This document shows positions 62,422-64,000 of a DNA stretch of 64,000 nucleotides, in pieces. How positions within the stretch are numbered: position 1 is the first letter of the stretch; the number at the start of each line of letters is the position of its first letter. The position numbers and the translations under genes are program-made. This stretch comes from Anaerolineales bacterium (lineage in GTDB: Bacteria; Chloroflexota; Anaerolineae; 4572-78; J111), in NCBI GenBank assembly GCA_015075405.1, contig JABTUK010000005.1, forward strand, positions 1,168,199 through 1,232,198, read 5' to 3'. The notes beneath the pieces were generated by a model. It had not been told where the DNA came from. It ran no database searches and saw nothing but the letters and a program-made list of their open reading frames with translations.

Positions 62422-63381
62422 TTATTCAAAACCTATTTGGTTCCGGCTTGTCCGGGTTAGGATTTCCAGATCAAGACTGTTGGCTGGAGATTGACCCATC
62501 TTTGAGAGGTCAACATCCATTTCCTTTAAGTAATTCCTTGCCCTATCTTTAGCCTGTTTCTCTTTATCTGATCCCTTAAACCCCAGATTATCAAAAAATT
62601 CCTCTCGTTTCAAAAGTTCTACAAATGGGATCTCACTTTCTAAGGCAACTTCCTTAACTTTTTTAACAATTGGCTGCCTACCAGCTAATCGGAGAAGACG
62701 ATGAAACTGAAAATTTAGATTACTGTCCCGGCCAAATTTATCTCCGGCAAACTCTCCTGCTGGGTCAATAATAAATAGCCCTATCTCTCTGTTGACTGCA
62801 AAACCAGCAATAAGCGTGGCCGATATAACACTTTTACCATAACCAGATTGTCCAAATGTTCCAATGAGCATTGCTTCCCCATTACCACCCTTATCTACTG
62901 GTCCAAAGTGTCGCAGATAAGTAGGGGCAGGTGTTTCAGAGGCATAAATCACCCCTGGATAAAACACACCTTTATCGCTTTTAACTAACCCTTCAATTAC
63001 ACTTGCATCGGCCACATAGACATTGGTACCGCTTGAGGGGGGAGTATTGAGCATAGTACGGGCTACTTTATCCCCCAGCGAGAAAACCCCCATTGTCTTC
63101 AATGTGGCAAACTTTGTATCGGAGTCGCCTGATAGAAACTGTAATGCGCCTTGTTTTTTGATCACTGCTTTCATAATCGGATCTTCATGCCAGCGATTGC
63201 TACCCTGCATGCCAAATAGTTGGCAAACAACCCGCTTTTTACGTTTCTCTGTGCCCTCTTTTTCCTCGACATCAAAATAAACAATCATTCCTTCTAGCGG
63301 CGCACCAATATATTCTTCAAGAATGTCAACCTGGAAAGTGGAGGTGGTATTCGGTGAGCTAATTACAGCAACGGGTTTCAT
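62422..63381 (-). pseudogene. HerA-family DNA translocase, 3' truncated
   Basis: 319 residues from ATG 63381 with AAGGAG. The N-terminal barrel precedes the P-loop domain with Walker A IGTFGQSGYGKSVISATL and GLFIIDPAGEFAGD, features of HerA/DUF87. HerA proteins are about 500-600 residues and have a Walker B DEAH-like segment and a further helical region; neither is present. The frame ends at 62422, about 50 bases before the mobile-element gene. It pairs with the NurA gene upstream. Confidence 0.8.
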
Positions 63382-63390
63382 TTATACTCC

Positions 63391-64000
63391 TTAGCGGGTG
63401 CGATATGCGCCAAAAAATTTCCGTAATAAATCTGGTTCAAACTCTTGGCGAAGCGCATTTGTGGTGCCTTCCATTACAGCCTGTAATGCTATTGGCATCT
63501 GCTTACAAAGTTTATCTACGAGAAATTGGGGATAAGGTTCAATGATATCAGGCGAAATGAGTGCTTTTTTGAACCCTGCTAGGATATGGTCAATTTTTTT
63601 GGTCAAAAGAGTGGGCATCTCTAAGCGATAAGCTGGTCCCCATTCAAAAGGGCGATAATATACTACGTAAATCTCCTCTGAGTAAAAGGTTTCAATGAAG
63701 TTTCGATCCTCATTCGACCACATCAATGGGACATCCTCTGATCGATAAGTGGCTATACCTACTCTCCCTGTAGTCCCATTAGCAAGTAAATTAGGTTTGG
63801 TATACTCATCTGGCTGCAAGATAACTGTAAATAAGGCCCGATCAGCAATACTATTGTTGAGTTCTGGTAAAAAACGACTTACGTAGGTATCAGAAACGGC
63901 CCGTTTTGAATTAGCTAAAACACCTCTACTCTCTAACATCCTTGGGAAAATGTGTTCCTCAATAAAATACCCCAATCGGTAAGAGAATACTTTCCATAAT
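63391..64000 (-). CDS. NurA-domain nuclease, C-terminal part (runs past right edge)
   Basis: The frame is open from the window edge to a stop at 63391, giving about 203 residues. The C-terminal NurA features are FIETFYSEEIYVVYYRPFEW, LEMPTLLTKK and the conserved PYPQFLVDKLCKQM. NurA is a 5'-3' nuclease that works with HerA in DNA end processing, and HerA-NurA pairs also occur in defence islands. The herA start is nine bases after the nurA stop, so they form an operon. Confidence 0.8.
   Translation of the reverse strand, partial: LWKVFSYRLGYFIEEHIFPRMLESRGVLANSKRAVSDTYVSRFLPELNNSIADRALFTVILQPDEYTKPNLLANGTTGRVGIATYRSEDVPLMWSNEDRNFIETFYSEEIYVVYYRPFEWGPAYRLEMPTLLTKKIDHILAGFKKALISPDIIEPYPQFLVDKLCKQMPIALQAVMEGTTNALRQEFEPDLLRKFFGAYRTR

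Overview
The window looks like chromosomal DNA of an uncultured, GC-rich bacterium, most likely a member of the Chloroflexota (Anaerolineae-like). This is an inference from gene content: a PASTA-domain Ser/Thr kinase, BMP-family lipoproteins, P-loop ATPases fused to OmpR-type winged helices, a HoxF/HoxU diaphorase, a bifunctional homocysteine methyltransferase/MTHFR, and spacers full of palindromic repeats. I see no rRNA, tRNA, CRISPR array or replication origin.

Layout. 1-3834 (minus): a fucokinase-like GHMP kinase cut by the left edge and a sugar-1-phosphate nucleotidyltransferase, with a DUF4160/DUF2442 pair between them, then a DUF983 protein. 4041-8147 (plus): a PASTA kinase and FtsH. 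8202-9313 (minus): a hot-dog thioesterase and a HAD nucleotidase. 9706-30551 is almost entirely minus strand. It holds a catabolic island: GntR regulator, fused iron-sulfur/molybdopterin hydroxylase, two BMP-type permeases, a lipoprotein that joins a LivJ-like and a BMP-like binding protein, the ABC ATPase, a guanine-deaminase-like enzyme, an SHMT-like PLP enzyme, an LLM flavoprotein, a Rieske oxygenase and a second BMP lipoprotein. A plausible role is uptake and oxidative breakdown of purines or modified purines; the substrate is not shown by the sequence. A PIN-like gene, a broken HEPN gene and an aminotransferase stub are scattered in it. 31164-32408 is an L-rhamnose isomerase on the plus strand.

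32787-42714 (plus): a signalling/conflict-like stretch with a dual kinase (Hanks kinase plus a TCAD9-like phosphotransferase domain), a secreted PPC-like protein, an ATPase-winged-helix regulator, a DUF4258-like protein, an EcsC-like membrane protein, an S8 peptidase and a STAND NTPase remnant. 42729-51745: lipid kinase, response regulator, VWA lipoprotein, GrpB-like protein, cyclic-nucleotide-binding protein, YitJ-type methionine/folate enzyme and HoxF. 51827-53391 is a lower-GC cassette (nuclease-like gene, antitoxin-like gene, toxin stub) lying between hoxF and hoxU. 54190-59613: DinB-like, GNAT, arginase-family, membrane and aldo/keto reductase genes. 59626-64000 (minus) is a defence/mobile region: VapBC-like pair, 5'-truncated DNA methyltransferase, a mobile-element gene, 3'-truncated HerA and partial NurA.

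The most unusual features are the two-in-one substrate-binding lipoprotein (21657-24026), the dual-kinase operon (32787-36442), and the spacers. The spacers contain several families of hairpins: four-hairpin arrays whose arms covary between copies, palindromes built from short repeated words, and a leader-like motif that recurs in front of different palindromes.
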